Shown here: positions 14,883 through 22,528 of the stretch, one piece after another
Numbering within the stretch: position 1 is the first letter of the stretch
How the letters are laid out: each line of letters opens with the position of its first letter
DNA from: Roseovarius marisflavi
Lineage (GTDB): Bacteria > Pseudomonadota > Alphaproteobacteria > Rhodobacterales > Rhodobacteraceae
Direction: 5' to 3'
Assembly: GCF_900142625.1 (NCBI RefSeq)
Contig: NZ_FRBN01000002.1
Location: 236,671 to 300,670, forward strand
Length of the DNA stretch: 64,000 nucleotides
The notes under the pieces: generated by a model
What the model saw: the letters and a program-made list of their open reading frames with translations, nothing else
Told to the model about the DNA's origin: nothing
Database searches by the model: none
Program-made: the position numbers and the translations under genes

Positions 14883-17324
14883 ATGAAACCCAATTTCGCC
14901 TTATCCCTGTCCTTTGAGGGCATCGCCCTTTTGCACCGCGCCGGCGCGGGCTGGCATCTGGTGGGCGAGGTGACCCTCGACGCAAGGGACCTGAGCGGCG
15001 ATCTGGCGGCCTTGCGGGCCAAGGCCAAGGCGCTTGATCCGTCGGGCTTTGCCACCAAGCTGATCCTGCCGAACGAGCAGATCAAATATCTTGAGCTTTC
15101 CGCGGACAGCGCCCCGGACGGCGATCTTGATCGGGCGGTGACCGACGCACTTGACGGGGCCACGCCCTATGCGCTTGACGATCTGGCCTATGATTGGGCC
15201 TTGGACGGCGACAGGATTTTGGTGGCTGCCGTTGCCCGTGAAACGCTGGACGAGGCCGAGGCCTTCGGGCTTGAGCACGAGGTCAACCCAATAAGCTTTG
15301 TCGCGCGCCCCGATGACAGCCCTTTTCCCGGCGAGCCGTTTTTCGGCATCACCCGGCATGCCCGCGACACGCTTGGGGCCAAGGTCCGGATTGATCGCGA
15401 CGAAACTGCGGTGGCAATCATCGGCGCGGCCCATATGCCAGAGGTCGCTGAGGTCGCTGAGGTCGCTGAGGTCGCTGAGGTCGCTGAGGTCGCTGAGGCG
15501 CTTGCGACGGTTCCCGATGTGCCGCAAGCCCCTGCGCCGACACCAGCCCTCCCTGCTGAGAAGGCGCCGGAAACGCCCGCCCCCGCCAAGCCCGCCCCCG
15601 AGCCACCCGCCGAAATGCCGCCGGTCGCGTTTTCCAGTATCCGCGCTGATCGCGGGACTGAACCGGGACAGGCCCCAAAACTGGCCGGTGCCGCGCGCTT
15701 TACACCGACAGCCCCTTCGGCGCCGCTGCCTGATCTGCCAGGCCCCGGCCCTGCGCCTTACCTGACCGGTGCCGCGGAACCGGCGCTGACCGACCTTGCC
15801 GCGGCAAGCCTGTCGTCTGCGCCAAAAGACAGTGACACGGCCAAAGCGCCGCGCAAGCTCGGCTTTCTCAGCCGCCGCAGCGCGCCCGCCAAGCCCGCCA
15901 AAACCAGTGCCAATTCAACGGCAGAGGCCGAGCGCCTGACGATCTTTGGTGCGCGCACCGATCAGGCCGTGGGCGGGAAACCGCGCTATCTGGGCGTGAT
16001 CCTGACGGCCATCCTGTTGATCATTCTGATGATCATCGCGGCATGGGCGGCGATGTTCACCGACGACGGAGTTGCCGGAATTTTCCGCAAATCCCCGCCC
16101 GAGATCGTGGCTACCCCCACCGCACCGCCGAGCGCAACCGAAGACCCGGTGGCGGATGCCGCCAATCAGCCGACCCCGTTGCCCGAAGGGCCCGCCCCTG
16201 AGGAGACCCCGATCGACACCGCGCTTGCCCCGCAACCCGATGAGATCGAACCAGAGCCAGAGGTCGAGATCGCCGCGATGGACCCTTCTGCCACGGCGGT
16301 GGAACTTACCCCGGATCAGCCGCTTGCGCGTTATGCGGCGACCGGAATCTGGCAGATGGCCCCAACCCCGACAAAGGCCCCAAATCCCACCGGACTTGAT
16401 GATTTTTACCTTACCTCGATTGACGACAAGGTGAATTTCCAGGATGCCGTTGCCCTGCCCGATGCGCCGACCGCGCAGGCGGACAGACGGCCCGAAACGC
16501 CCGCCTCACCGGCGCCGCCGGGCACGCAGTTCGTGATTGGCCCGCGCGGCTTTGTTCTGGCGACGCCGGGTGGCGCGCTGACGCCGGATGGTGTGTTGGT
16601 GCGCGCAGGCCCGCCACCGCGCAGCCCGCCCGACATGCCCGCCCGCGCCGTACCGCTGCCGGGGATCGAGCAAACCGCCGAGGCCCTGGCCGAGCAAAAA
16701 CGCCTTGGCGGTATTCGCCCGCGCACCCGCCCCGAAAATCTGGCCGAGCAACAGGAACGCGGCGCGCTGAGCGGGCGCACGCGATCAGAGCTTGCGGCGC
16801 TGCGGCCTCGCACGCGGCCTCAATCGGTCATTCAGGCCGCCGCCAATGCCACCGTCACCGCCAATTCAGCCGCTGCCGCCTCTGCGGTGGCGGCTGCCCT
16901 GGCCGAGGCCGTTGAAACGCCCGAGCCCGAGACGCGCGGCACGGCGCAGGCGGTGCTTGCCTCGCTCAAGCCGAAAACCCGGCCCGGTAATTTTGACAGG
17001 ATCGTGCGCCGCAGCAAACCGGCCGACACGCAGAGCATTTCCGGGCAGACAGCCAAGCGCGCCGCCCCGTCTATTCCAACCACCGCCTCGGTGGCGCGAC
17101 AGGCGACATCGCGCAACGCGATCAACCTGCGCAACGTCAATCTGATTGGCGTTTACGGCAACCCCAAGAACCGCCGCGCCCTCGTACGCCTGTCCAATGG
17201 CCGCTATCAAAAGGTACAGGTCGGCGACCGCTTGAACGGCGGGCGTGTATCGGCCATCGGCGACACCGAACTTCGCTATAAAAAGAGCGGCCGCGACGTG
17301 GTTCTCCGGATGCCCAAGGGCTGA
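14883..17324 (+). CDS. Large single-pass protein with PilM/GspL-like N-terminus and PilP/GspC-like C-terminus
   Basis: An 813-residue protein from ATG 14883 (a TTG at 14853 is possible but has no better ribosome site). Residues 1-175 (FALSLSFEGIALLHRAGAGWHLVGEV, LPNEQIKYLEL) look like the actin-like domain of PilM/GspL proteins. Residues 186-203 are six EVA repeats. A Pro/Ala-rich linker leads to one membrane helix (about 368-392). A long periplasmic Pro-rich stretch contains the repeats IRPRTRP, LRPRTRP and LKPKTRP. The last 70 residues (NLRNVNLIGVYG, ALVRLSNGRYQKVQVGDRLNGGRVSAI) resemble the small beta domain of PilP/GspC. A scaffold role at the envelope is inferred; no pilus genes are nearby. 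Its stop overlaps the antiporter start by one base. Confidence 0.6.
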   Translation: MKPNFALSLSFEGIALLHRAGAGWHLVGEVTLDARDLSGDLAALRAKAKALDPSGFATKLILPNEQIKYLELSADSAPDGDLDRAVTDALDGATPYALDDLAYDWALDGDRILVAAVARETLDEAEAFGLEHEVNPISFVARPDDSPFPGEPFFGITRHARDTLGAKVRIDRDETAVAIIGAAHMPEVAEVAEVAEVAEVAEVAEALATVPDVPQAPAPTPALPAEKAPETPAPAKPAPEPPAEMPPVAFSSIRADRGTEPGQAPKLAGAARFTPTAPSAPLPDLPGPGPAPYLTGAAEPALTDLAAASLSSAPKDSDTAKAPRKLGFLSRRSAPAKPAKTSANSTAEAERLTIFGARTDQAVGGKPRYLGVILTAILLIILMIIAAWAAMFTDDGVAGIFRKSPPEIVATPTAPPSATEDPVADAANQPTPLPEGPAPEETPIDTALAPQPDEIEPEPEVEIAAMDPSATAVELTPDQPLARYAATGIWQMAPTPTKAPNPTGLDDFYLTSIDDKVNFQDAVALPDAPTAQADRRPETPASPAPPGTQFVIGPRGFVLATPGGALTPDGVLVRAGPPPRSPPDMPARAVPLPGIEQTAEALAEQKRLGGIRPRTRPENLAEQQERGALSGRTRSELAALRPRTRPQSVIQAAANATVTANSAAAASAVAAALAEAVETPEPETRGTAQAVLASLKPKTRPGNFDRIVRRSKPADTQSISGQTAKRAAPSIPTTASVARQATSRNAINLRNVNLIGVYGNPKNRRALVRLSNGRYQKVQVGDRLNGGRVSAIGDTELRYKKSGRDVVLRMPKG
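15441..15494 (+). repeat. Six perfect tandem copies of the 9-mer GAGGTCGCT
   Basis: Six exact, in-frame copies encode (Glu-Val-Ala)x6 inside the large envelope protein. Perfect identity at third positions shows recent slippage rather than old selection, so copy number probably differs between strains without breaking the frame. Confidence 0.95.
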
Positions 17325-19252
17325 TGGAAGGGTTTCTTTTCCAGGCTTCGATCTATCTCGCAGCAACCGTGATTGCCGTGCCCCTGGCCGCGCGGCTCGG
17401 GCTTGGGTCGGTGCTTGGCTACCTGTTGGCCGGGGTGCTGATCGGGCCGGTGTTTGGCTTTGTCGGCGGCCATGAAACCGCCGAATTACGGCATGTTGCC
17501 GAATTCGGCGTGGTGATGATGCTCTTCCTGATCGGGCTGGAGCTTGAGCCGCGCGCGCTCTGGGATATGCGCCACCGCCTGCTGGGTCTTGGCGGCTTGC
17601 AGATCGTTCTGACCACGCTGGCGATCATGACCGGGGCGAACCTTTTGGGCCTTGGCTGGAGTGTGGCGCTTGCGATCGGCCTTATCTTTGCGCTTTCCTC
17701 GACGGCGATCGTTTTGCAAACCCTGTCGGAAAAGGGGCTGATGCGCACGGGGGGCGGGCGCTCGGCGTTTTCGGTGTTGCTGACACAGGATATCGCAGTG
17801 ATCCCGATGCTGGCCTTCCTGCCGCTTCTGGCGCTGCCGAAAACCGCCGATATGGTGCTGGGCGAGTTTCTCACACGCGAGGCCGAAACGGCGGATCACG
17901 GCGCAACCGGCGCGCATCAGGTGGCGCAATCACTGATTGCAAGCCTGCCGGGTTGGGGGGCTGCGCTTGTCACCATCGGCGCGGTGGTCGCGATCATTCT
18001 GGCCGGTATTTACCTGACGCGACCGGTGTTTCGCTTTATCCATGCCGCGCGCCTGCGTGAAATGTACACGGCGCTTGCCCTTTTGATCGTGGTGTCGATT
18101 TCGTTTCTGATGATGCTGGTGGGGCTCTCGCCCGCCCTTGGCGCGTTTCTCGCCGGGGTGGTTCTGGCCAACAGCGAATTCCGCCACGAACTTGAAAGCG
18201 ATATCGCACCGTTCAAGGGCCTGTTGCTGGGCCTGTTCTTTATCACCGTCGGGGCGGGGATCAATTTCACCACCCTGCTCGGCGCGCCGTTTCTGATCCT
18301 TGGGCTGGCGCTTGCGGTGATAGTGATCAAGGGCAGCGTGCTTTGTATTCTGGGCTGGGCCTTTGCTCTGCGCGGGCGCGACTTGTGGCTGTTCACGCTG
18401 GGATTGGCGCAGGCAGGGGAATTCGGGCTTGTGCTGATCGGCTTTACCGATCAGCAGCATGTTCTGCCGCGCGGGCTGAGCGAAACGCTCTTGCTTGTGG
18501 TGGCGATGACCATGCTGATCACGCCGCTTTTGTTCATTCTTTATGACTGGCTCTCACAGCGCATTCAGGACAGTGGCGAGGCGCAGGATGCCGATGAGAT
18601 CGACATCAAAGGCCCGGTGATCATCGCCGGAATCGGGCGGTTCGGGCAGGTGGTCAACCGGCTTGTGCGTTCAAGCGGGTTTGAAACCGTGGTGCTTGAC
18701 CATGACCTCAACGCGATCCAGAGCATGCGCCGCTTTGGCATCAAGGGGTTCTTTGGCGACCCGACGCGCCCCGATCTTCTGCATGCCGCAGGCCTGCACG
18801 AGGCGCGCGTTCTTGTGGCGGCACTTGATGACCCGGAGGCCGCCGTGCGCCTTGTCGCCTTTGCGCGCCGCGAATGCCCCGATCTTCACATCATCGCGCG
18901 CGCGCGCGACCGTACCCATGTGTTTCGCCTTTATCAGGCAGGGGCCAATGACATCGTTCGCGAACTCTTCGACAGCTCGCTGCGCGCGGGGCGCTATGTG
19001 CTCGAAAACATGGGTCTGACGGATTTCGAGGCGGCAGAGCTTGAGAAAACCTTTTATCAGCATGATCGCGCATCGGTGCGCGAACTGGCGGCGCTTTGGG
19101 ATCCCAGCATCCCGACACTCGACAACGCCGCCTATATCAAGCGCGCACGCGAGTTGGAAAAAGACCTTGAAACCATGCTCTTGTCCCAGCTCGAAGAAAC
19201 CGCCAATCCCGCGCCGAAGGACGATACTCCGGCTGACAGCAAAGAGACCTAA
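17324..19252 (+). CDS. Kef-type monovalent cation:proton antiporter (CPA2) with TrkA-N domain
   Basis: A 642-residue protein. About 12 helices (1-400) include LGSVLGYLLAGVLIGP and LSSTAIVLQTLSEKG, both typical of KefB/KefC antiporters. A cytoplasmic RCK/TrkA-N domain begins at about residue 425 with VIIAGIGRFGQVVNRLV, a nucleotide-binding Rossmann motif, and an acidic partner residue in VVLDHD. It would exchange K+ (or Na+) for protons under control of NAD(H) or glutathione adducts. The start codon overlaps the stop of the upstream envelope protein (TGATG), so they share a message. KefB and KefC cannot be told apart here. Confidence 0.88.
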   Translation: MEGFLFQASIYLAATVIAVPLAARLGLGSVLGYLLAGVLIGPVFGFVGGHETAELRHVAEFGVVMMLFLIGLELEPRALWDMRHRLLGLGGLQIVLTTLAIMTGANLLGLGWSVALAIGLIFALSSTAIVLQTLSEKGLMRTGGGRSAFSVLLTQDIAVIPMLAFLPLLALPKTADMVLGEFLTREAETADHGATGAHQVAQSLIASLPGWGAALVTIGAVVAIILAGIYLTRPVFRFIHAARLREMYTALALLIVVSISFLMMLVGLSPALGAFLAGVVLANSEFRHELESDIAPFKGLLLGLFFITVGAGINFTTLLGAPFLILGLALAVIVIKGSVLCILGWAFALRGRDLWLFTLGLAQAGEFGLVLIGFTDQQHVLPRGLSETLLLVVAMTMLITPLLFILYDWLSQRIQDSGEAQDADEIDIKGPVIIAGIGRFGQVVNRLVRSSGFETVVLDHDLNAIQSMRRFGIKGFFGDPTRPDLLHAAGLHEARVLVAALDDPEAAVRLVAFARRECPDLHIIARARDRTHVFRLYQAGANDIVRELFDSSLRAGRYVLENMGLTDFEAAELEKTFYQHDRASVRELAALWDPSIPTLDNAAYIKRARELEKDLETMLLSQLEETANPAPKDDTPADSKET

Positions 19253-19400
19253 CGGGGTGTTGGCCATTTTCGGGGCAGATTGGTCACGATCTGCGGTGTG
19301 ACGCACCGTTGTCTGCAAATCTCGCTGGCAAGATCGCGGGGTGTCGTAATATGATTGTTCGTACCTCCCAACGGAACGAGCAGCCTCAGGGAACGGGCGA

Positions 19401-19877
19401 ATGAGCTTTCAGGCGATACAGCAAATGCCGCTTGCCCTCTCGGCGGCCACAAAGACCGAAGTGCGCACGCAATTTGCAGCGCTTTGCTACCGTATGGTGC
19501 GAGACAAGCCCGAAATCCTGTTGATCACAAGCCGTGGATCGGGCCGCTGGATCATGCCCAAGGGCTGGCCGGTGGCGGGCAAGACCCCCGCCGAAATCGC
19601 CCTGCTTGAGGCCTGGGAAGAGGCCGGCGTGCGCGGTCGCGCCTATGAGCAATGCCTTGGCGCCTATTCCTATACCAAGGCAATCGGGCCAGAGCGTGGC
19701 CTGCCTTGTCTTGCGATGGTCTATCCGGTGCGGGTCAAGACCCTTGCCGGAAAATTCCCCGAGGCCGGACAGCGCAAACACAAGTGGCTGCGCCCCAAAA
19801 AGGCCGCCGCCCGCGTGGAGGAGCCGGAACTTGCGCATATTATCCGGGGCTTCGATCCGCACCGATTGGGCCTTTAA
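19401..19877 (+). CDS. Nudix hydrolase
   Basis: A 158-residue Nudix protein. The box GWPVAGKTPAEIALLEAWEEAGV matches the pattern G-x5-[EK]-x7-x-E-x-x-E-E-x-G-V, with the two catalytic glutamates of the EE pair present. The first glutamate is replaced by Lys, as in the GWP-x2-G-K subgroup that includes diphosphoinositol/dinucleoside polyphosphate hydrolases. It probably hydrolyses a nucleoside diphosphate derivative. It stands alone, with a 148-bp leader that shows no clear operator. Confidence 0.85.
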   Translation: MSFQAIQQMPLALSAATKTEVRTQFAALCYRMVRDKPEILLITSRGSGRWIMPKGWPVAGKTPAEIALLEAWEEAGVRGRAYEQCLGAYSYTKAIGPERGLPCLAMVYPVRVKTLAGKFPEAGQRKHKWLRPKKAAARVEEPELAHIIRGFDPHRLGL

Positions 19878-19946
19878 GGCGCGGTAGCGCCTTGATTTTT
19901 GCCCGGCCACACGTAAGTATCACTCGTATTGCATTTGGACCGGGAC

Positions 19947-20396
19947 ATGATTCAATTCAGCCTGAAATGCGCCGGGGATCACCGCTTTGACAGCTGGTTC
20001 CAATCGGCCGAAGCCTTTGAAAAACTGCGCGCCCGCAGCATGGTAACCTGTGCTGTCTGCGGATCGGATGAGGTGGAAAAGGCGCTTATGGCGCCGCGTG
20101 TACGCTCCAGTCGCAAAGACGCGCCAGACGGCGCGCCCCCCCAAGCCGAGGGCGGCGCGCTTAGCAAACCCGCAAGCCCCGCAGAACAGGCCATGGCTGA
20201 ATTGCGACGCAAGATCGAGGAAAACTCGGAATATGTCGGCGGCAATTTCGCGCGCGAGGCGCGCGACATGCATGACGGTGTCACGCCCGAACGCGCGATT
20301 TACGGCGAAGCCCGCCCCGAAGAGGCGCGCAAACTTGTCGAAGAGGGCGTGCCCGTTGCCCCCCTGCCCTTTATTCCGGGCCGCAAGTCAAACTGA
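19947..20396 (+). CDS. DUF1178 family protein
   Basis: A 149-residue protein, start chosen at MIQFSLKCAGDHRFDSWF, the family opening. CxxC pairs are reduced to one zinc-ribbon-like element (VTCAVCGSDEVEKALM). A Pro-rich linker and the conserved C-terminal block NFAREARDMHDGVTPERAIYGEA follow. The family is widespread in alphaproteobacteria and has no known function. Zinc binding is an inference. The gene is followed 21 bp later by an SDR gene. Confidence 0.82.
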   Translation: MIQFSLKCAGDHRFDSWFQSAEAFEKLRARSMVTCAVCGSDEVEKALMAPRVRSSRKDAPDGAPPQAEGGALSKPASPAEQAMAELRRKIEENSEYVGGNFAREARDMHDGVTPERAIYGEARPEEARKLVEEGVPVAPLPFIPGRKSN

Positions 20397-20417
20397 TCAC
20401 ATCCCGAAAGGATATCC

Positions 20418-21065
20418 ATGCATATCGTCATCACAGGCGCGAATCGCGGCATTGGCAAGGCGCTCGCAGACAGCTATCGCGCGGCCGGGCACCAGGTGAC
20501 CGGCACGGCGCGCGCGCCCTCGGGCGATTTGATCGCGCTTGATGTGACCGATCCGACCGCGCATCACGCGATGGCACAGCAGATCGCCGATCAGCCGGTC
20601 GATCTTTTGATCTGCAACGCCGGGGTCTATCCCGACAAGCACGAAACCCTCGAAGATGGCTACCCGGCCTCGATGTGGGCACAGGCGTTTGCCACCAATG
20701 TGACCGGCGTTTTCCTGAGCGTTCAGACACTCTTGCCGCGGATCAAGGCGGCAAAGGCGGGCAAGATCGCGGTGATCTCAAGCCAGATGGCAAGCCAGAC
20801 CCGCGCGCCCGGAGGCAGCTATATCTATCGGGCCTCAAAGGCGGCGGCGCTAAATCTTGGGCGCAACCTGGCGGTTGATCTGGCGCCTGAGGGTATTGCC
20901 GTTGGCATCTATCATCCCGGCTGGGTGCGCACCGACATGGGCGGGGACGCCGCCGCCATTTCGGTGGAAGAGGCCGCCCAGGGGCTGGTTGAGCGGTTTG
21001 CAGAGCTTGATCTGGCCGGCACCGGATGCTTTCGTACCTATGACGGCCAGGACCACCCGTTCTAG
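20418..21065 (+). CDS. Short-chain dehydrogenase/reductase
   Basis: A 215-residue SDR. It has a cofactor motif (TGANRGIGKALADSY, TGxxxGIG), NAG in LLICNAGVYP, a catalytic Ser in AVISSQMAS and YIYRASKAAALNLGR giving the Y-x3-K pair. The PG motif HPGWVRTDMGGDAA closes the active site. An Arg after the first strand favours NADP(H). The short form resembles the CsgA/carbonyl reductase-like subgroup. The substrate is unknown. It probably shares a transcript with the DUF1178 gene and ends in a double hairpin. Confidence 0.85.
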   Translation: MHIVITGANRGIGKALADSYRAAGHQVTGTARAPSGDLIALDVTDPTAHHAMAQQIADQPVDLLICNAGVYPDKHETLEDGYPASMWAQAFATNVTGVFLSVQTLLPRIKAAKAGKIAVISSQMASQTRAPGGSYIYRASKAAALNLGRNLAVDLAPEGIAVGIYHPGWVRTDMGGDAAAISVEEAAQGLVERFAELDLAGTGCFRTYDGQDHPF

Positions 21066-21075
21066 GCAGAGCGCC

Positions 21076-21127
21076 CATTTTCTTCCTCCGAAGAAAATGT
21101 CCCAGAAAATTCCTACTAATTTTCTGG
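21076..21127. terminator. Tandem hairpins after the SDR gene
   Basis: Stem one has 10-bp arms (21076-21085, 21090-21099) with a CTCC loop. Stem two has 10-bp arms (21102-21111, 21118-21127). The second shares the CCAGAAAATT/AATTTTCTGG arms with the hairpin at 12891-12919, so both come from one repeat family used as terminators. Confidence 0.7.
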
Positions 21128-21215
21128 TCTGTTGCGCCCTGCGACACCTGCCCTCTTGCACCGGGCCCTGCCCGCGCGTAAACCGCGCGCGACAAACTGG
21201 CCCAGGACATAGATC

Positions 21216-22454
21216 ATGCCCGTTCTCGTTATGAAATTCGGTGGCACCTCTGTTGCCACGCTTGACCGTATCCGCCGCGCCGCAAAACGCGTGGGCGTTG
21301 AAGTGGCCAAAGGCTATGACGTGATCGTCATTGTCTCTGCCATGTCGGGCAAAACCAACGAGCTTGTCGGCTGGGTCAATGAAATCTCGCCTCTTTACGA
21401 TGCGCGTGAATATGACGCCGTGGTCAGTTCCGGAGAGAACATCACTGCCGGTCTCATGGCGCTGACGCTTCAGGAAATGAACGTGCCCGCACGCAGCTGG
21501 CAGGGCTGGCAAGTGCCGCTCATGACCAACTCGGCGCATTCTTCGGCCCGTATCGAAGAAATTCCCACCGACAACCTCAACGCCAAGTTCGGCGAGGGCA
21601 TGCGCGTCGCCGTGGTTGCCGGCTTTCAGGGGATTTCCCCCGAGGGGCGCATCACCACGCTTGGGCGGGGCGGATCGGATACCACCGCCGTGGCCTTTGC
21701 CGCCGCCTTTGGCGCCGAGCGGTGCGATATTTATACCGATGTCGATGGTGTCTATACCACCGACCCAAGGATCAGCTCGAAGGCGCGCAAGCTTGACAAG
21801 ATTGCCTTCGAGGAAATGCTTGAACTGGCCTCGCTTGGGGCCAAAGTGCTTCAGACCCGCTCGGTCGAGCTGGCGATGCGCTACAATGTCCGGCTGCGGG
21901 TTCTCAGCAGCTTTGAGGAGCAATCAGACGACGCAGGAACCCTGGTCTGCGCCGAGGAGGAAATCATGGAATCAAATGTCGTAAGTGGCATCGCCTATTC
22001 GCGAGACGAGGCAAAGATGACCCTCATTTCTGTCGCCGACCGCCCCGGCATCGCCGCCGCAATCTTCGGGCCGTTGTCCGATGCCGGTGTGAATGTCGAT
22101 ATGATCATTCAGAACATCGCCGAAGAGGGCCGTACCGACATGACGTTTTCGTGCCCCACCGATCAGGTCAAGCGCGCGGAAAAAGCGCTGCAGGAGGCCA
22201 AGGAAAAGGGCGAGATCAACTATCACGATCTGGTTGCTGACACCGATGTGGCCAAGATTTCCGCCGTCGGCATCGGCATGCGGAGCCAATCGGGTGTGGC
22301 CGCCAAGATGTTCAAGACGCTGTCCGATGAAGGTGTGAACATCAAGGTCATTGCAACCTCAGAGATCAAGATTTCTGTGCTGGTCGACCGGAAATACATG
22401 GAACTTGCGGTCCAAGCCCTGCATGATGCCTTTGAATTGGATAAAGCGGCCTGA
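21216..22454 (+). CDS. lysC: Aspartate kinase
   Basis: A 412-residue monofunctional aspartokinase. The kinase domain opens MKFGGTSVATLDRIRRAA and has VSSGENITAGLMAL, TLGRGGSDTTAVA and DIYTDVDGVYTTDPRI. Two C-terminal ACT domains follow (from about residue 265, LISVADRPGIAAAIFGPLSDAGVNVDMI, and 345, ISAVGIGMRSQSGVAAKMFKTLSDEGVNI), the usual site of lysine and threonine feedback. It phosphorylates aspartate in the first step towards lysine, threonine and methionine. It is followed 74 bp later by ptsP, an order common in Rhodobacteraceae. Confidence 0.95.
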   Translation: MPVLVMKFGGTSVATLDRIRRAAKRVGVEVAKGYDVIVIVSAMSGKTNELVGWVNEISPLYDAREYDAVVSSGENITAGLMALTLQEMNVPARSWQGWQVPLMTNSAHSSARIEEIPTDNLNAKFGEGMRVAVVAGFQGISPEGRITTLGRGGSDTTAVAFAAAFGAERCDIYTDVDGVYTTDPRISSKARKLDKIAFEEMLELASLGAKVLQTRSVELAMRYNVRLRVLSSFEEQSDDAGTLVCAEEEIMESNVVSGIAYSRDEAKMTLISVADRPGIAAAIFGPLSDAGVNVDMIIQNIAEEGRTDMTFSCPTDQVKRAEKALQEAKEKGEINYHDLVADTDVAKISAVGIGMRSQSGVAAKMFKTLSDEGVNIKVIATSEIKISVLVDRKYMELAVQALHDAFELDKAA

Positions 22455-22528
22455 TCCTGTTTCTGCCGGATAATTTGCGGTAAGGGTCGGTCCAGGATCT
22501 GAAACCGCGCCCGGGGTGCAATGCTGCC

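Noticed and set aside
15441..15494. A CRISPR array
   Set aside because: The 9-mers are contiguous, without spacers, and encode an in-frame Glu-Val-Ala run.
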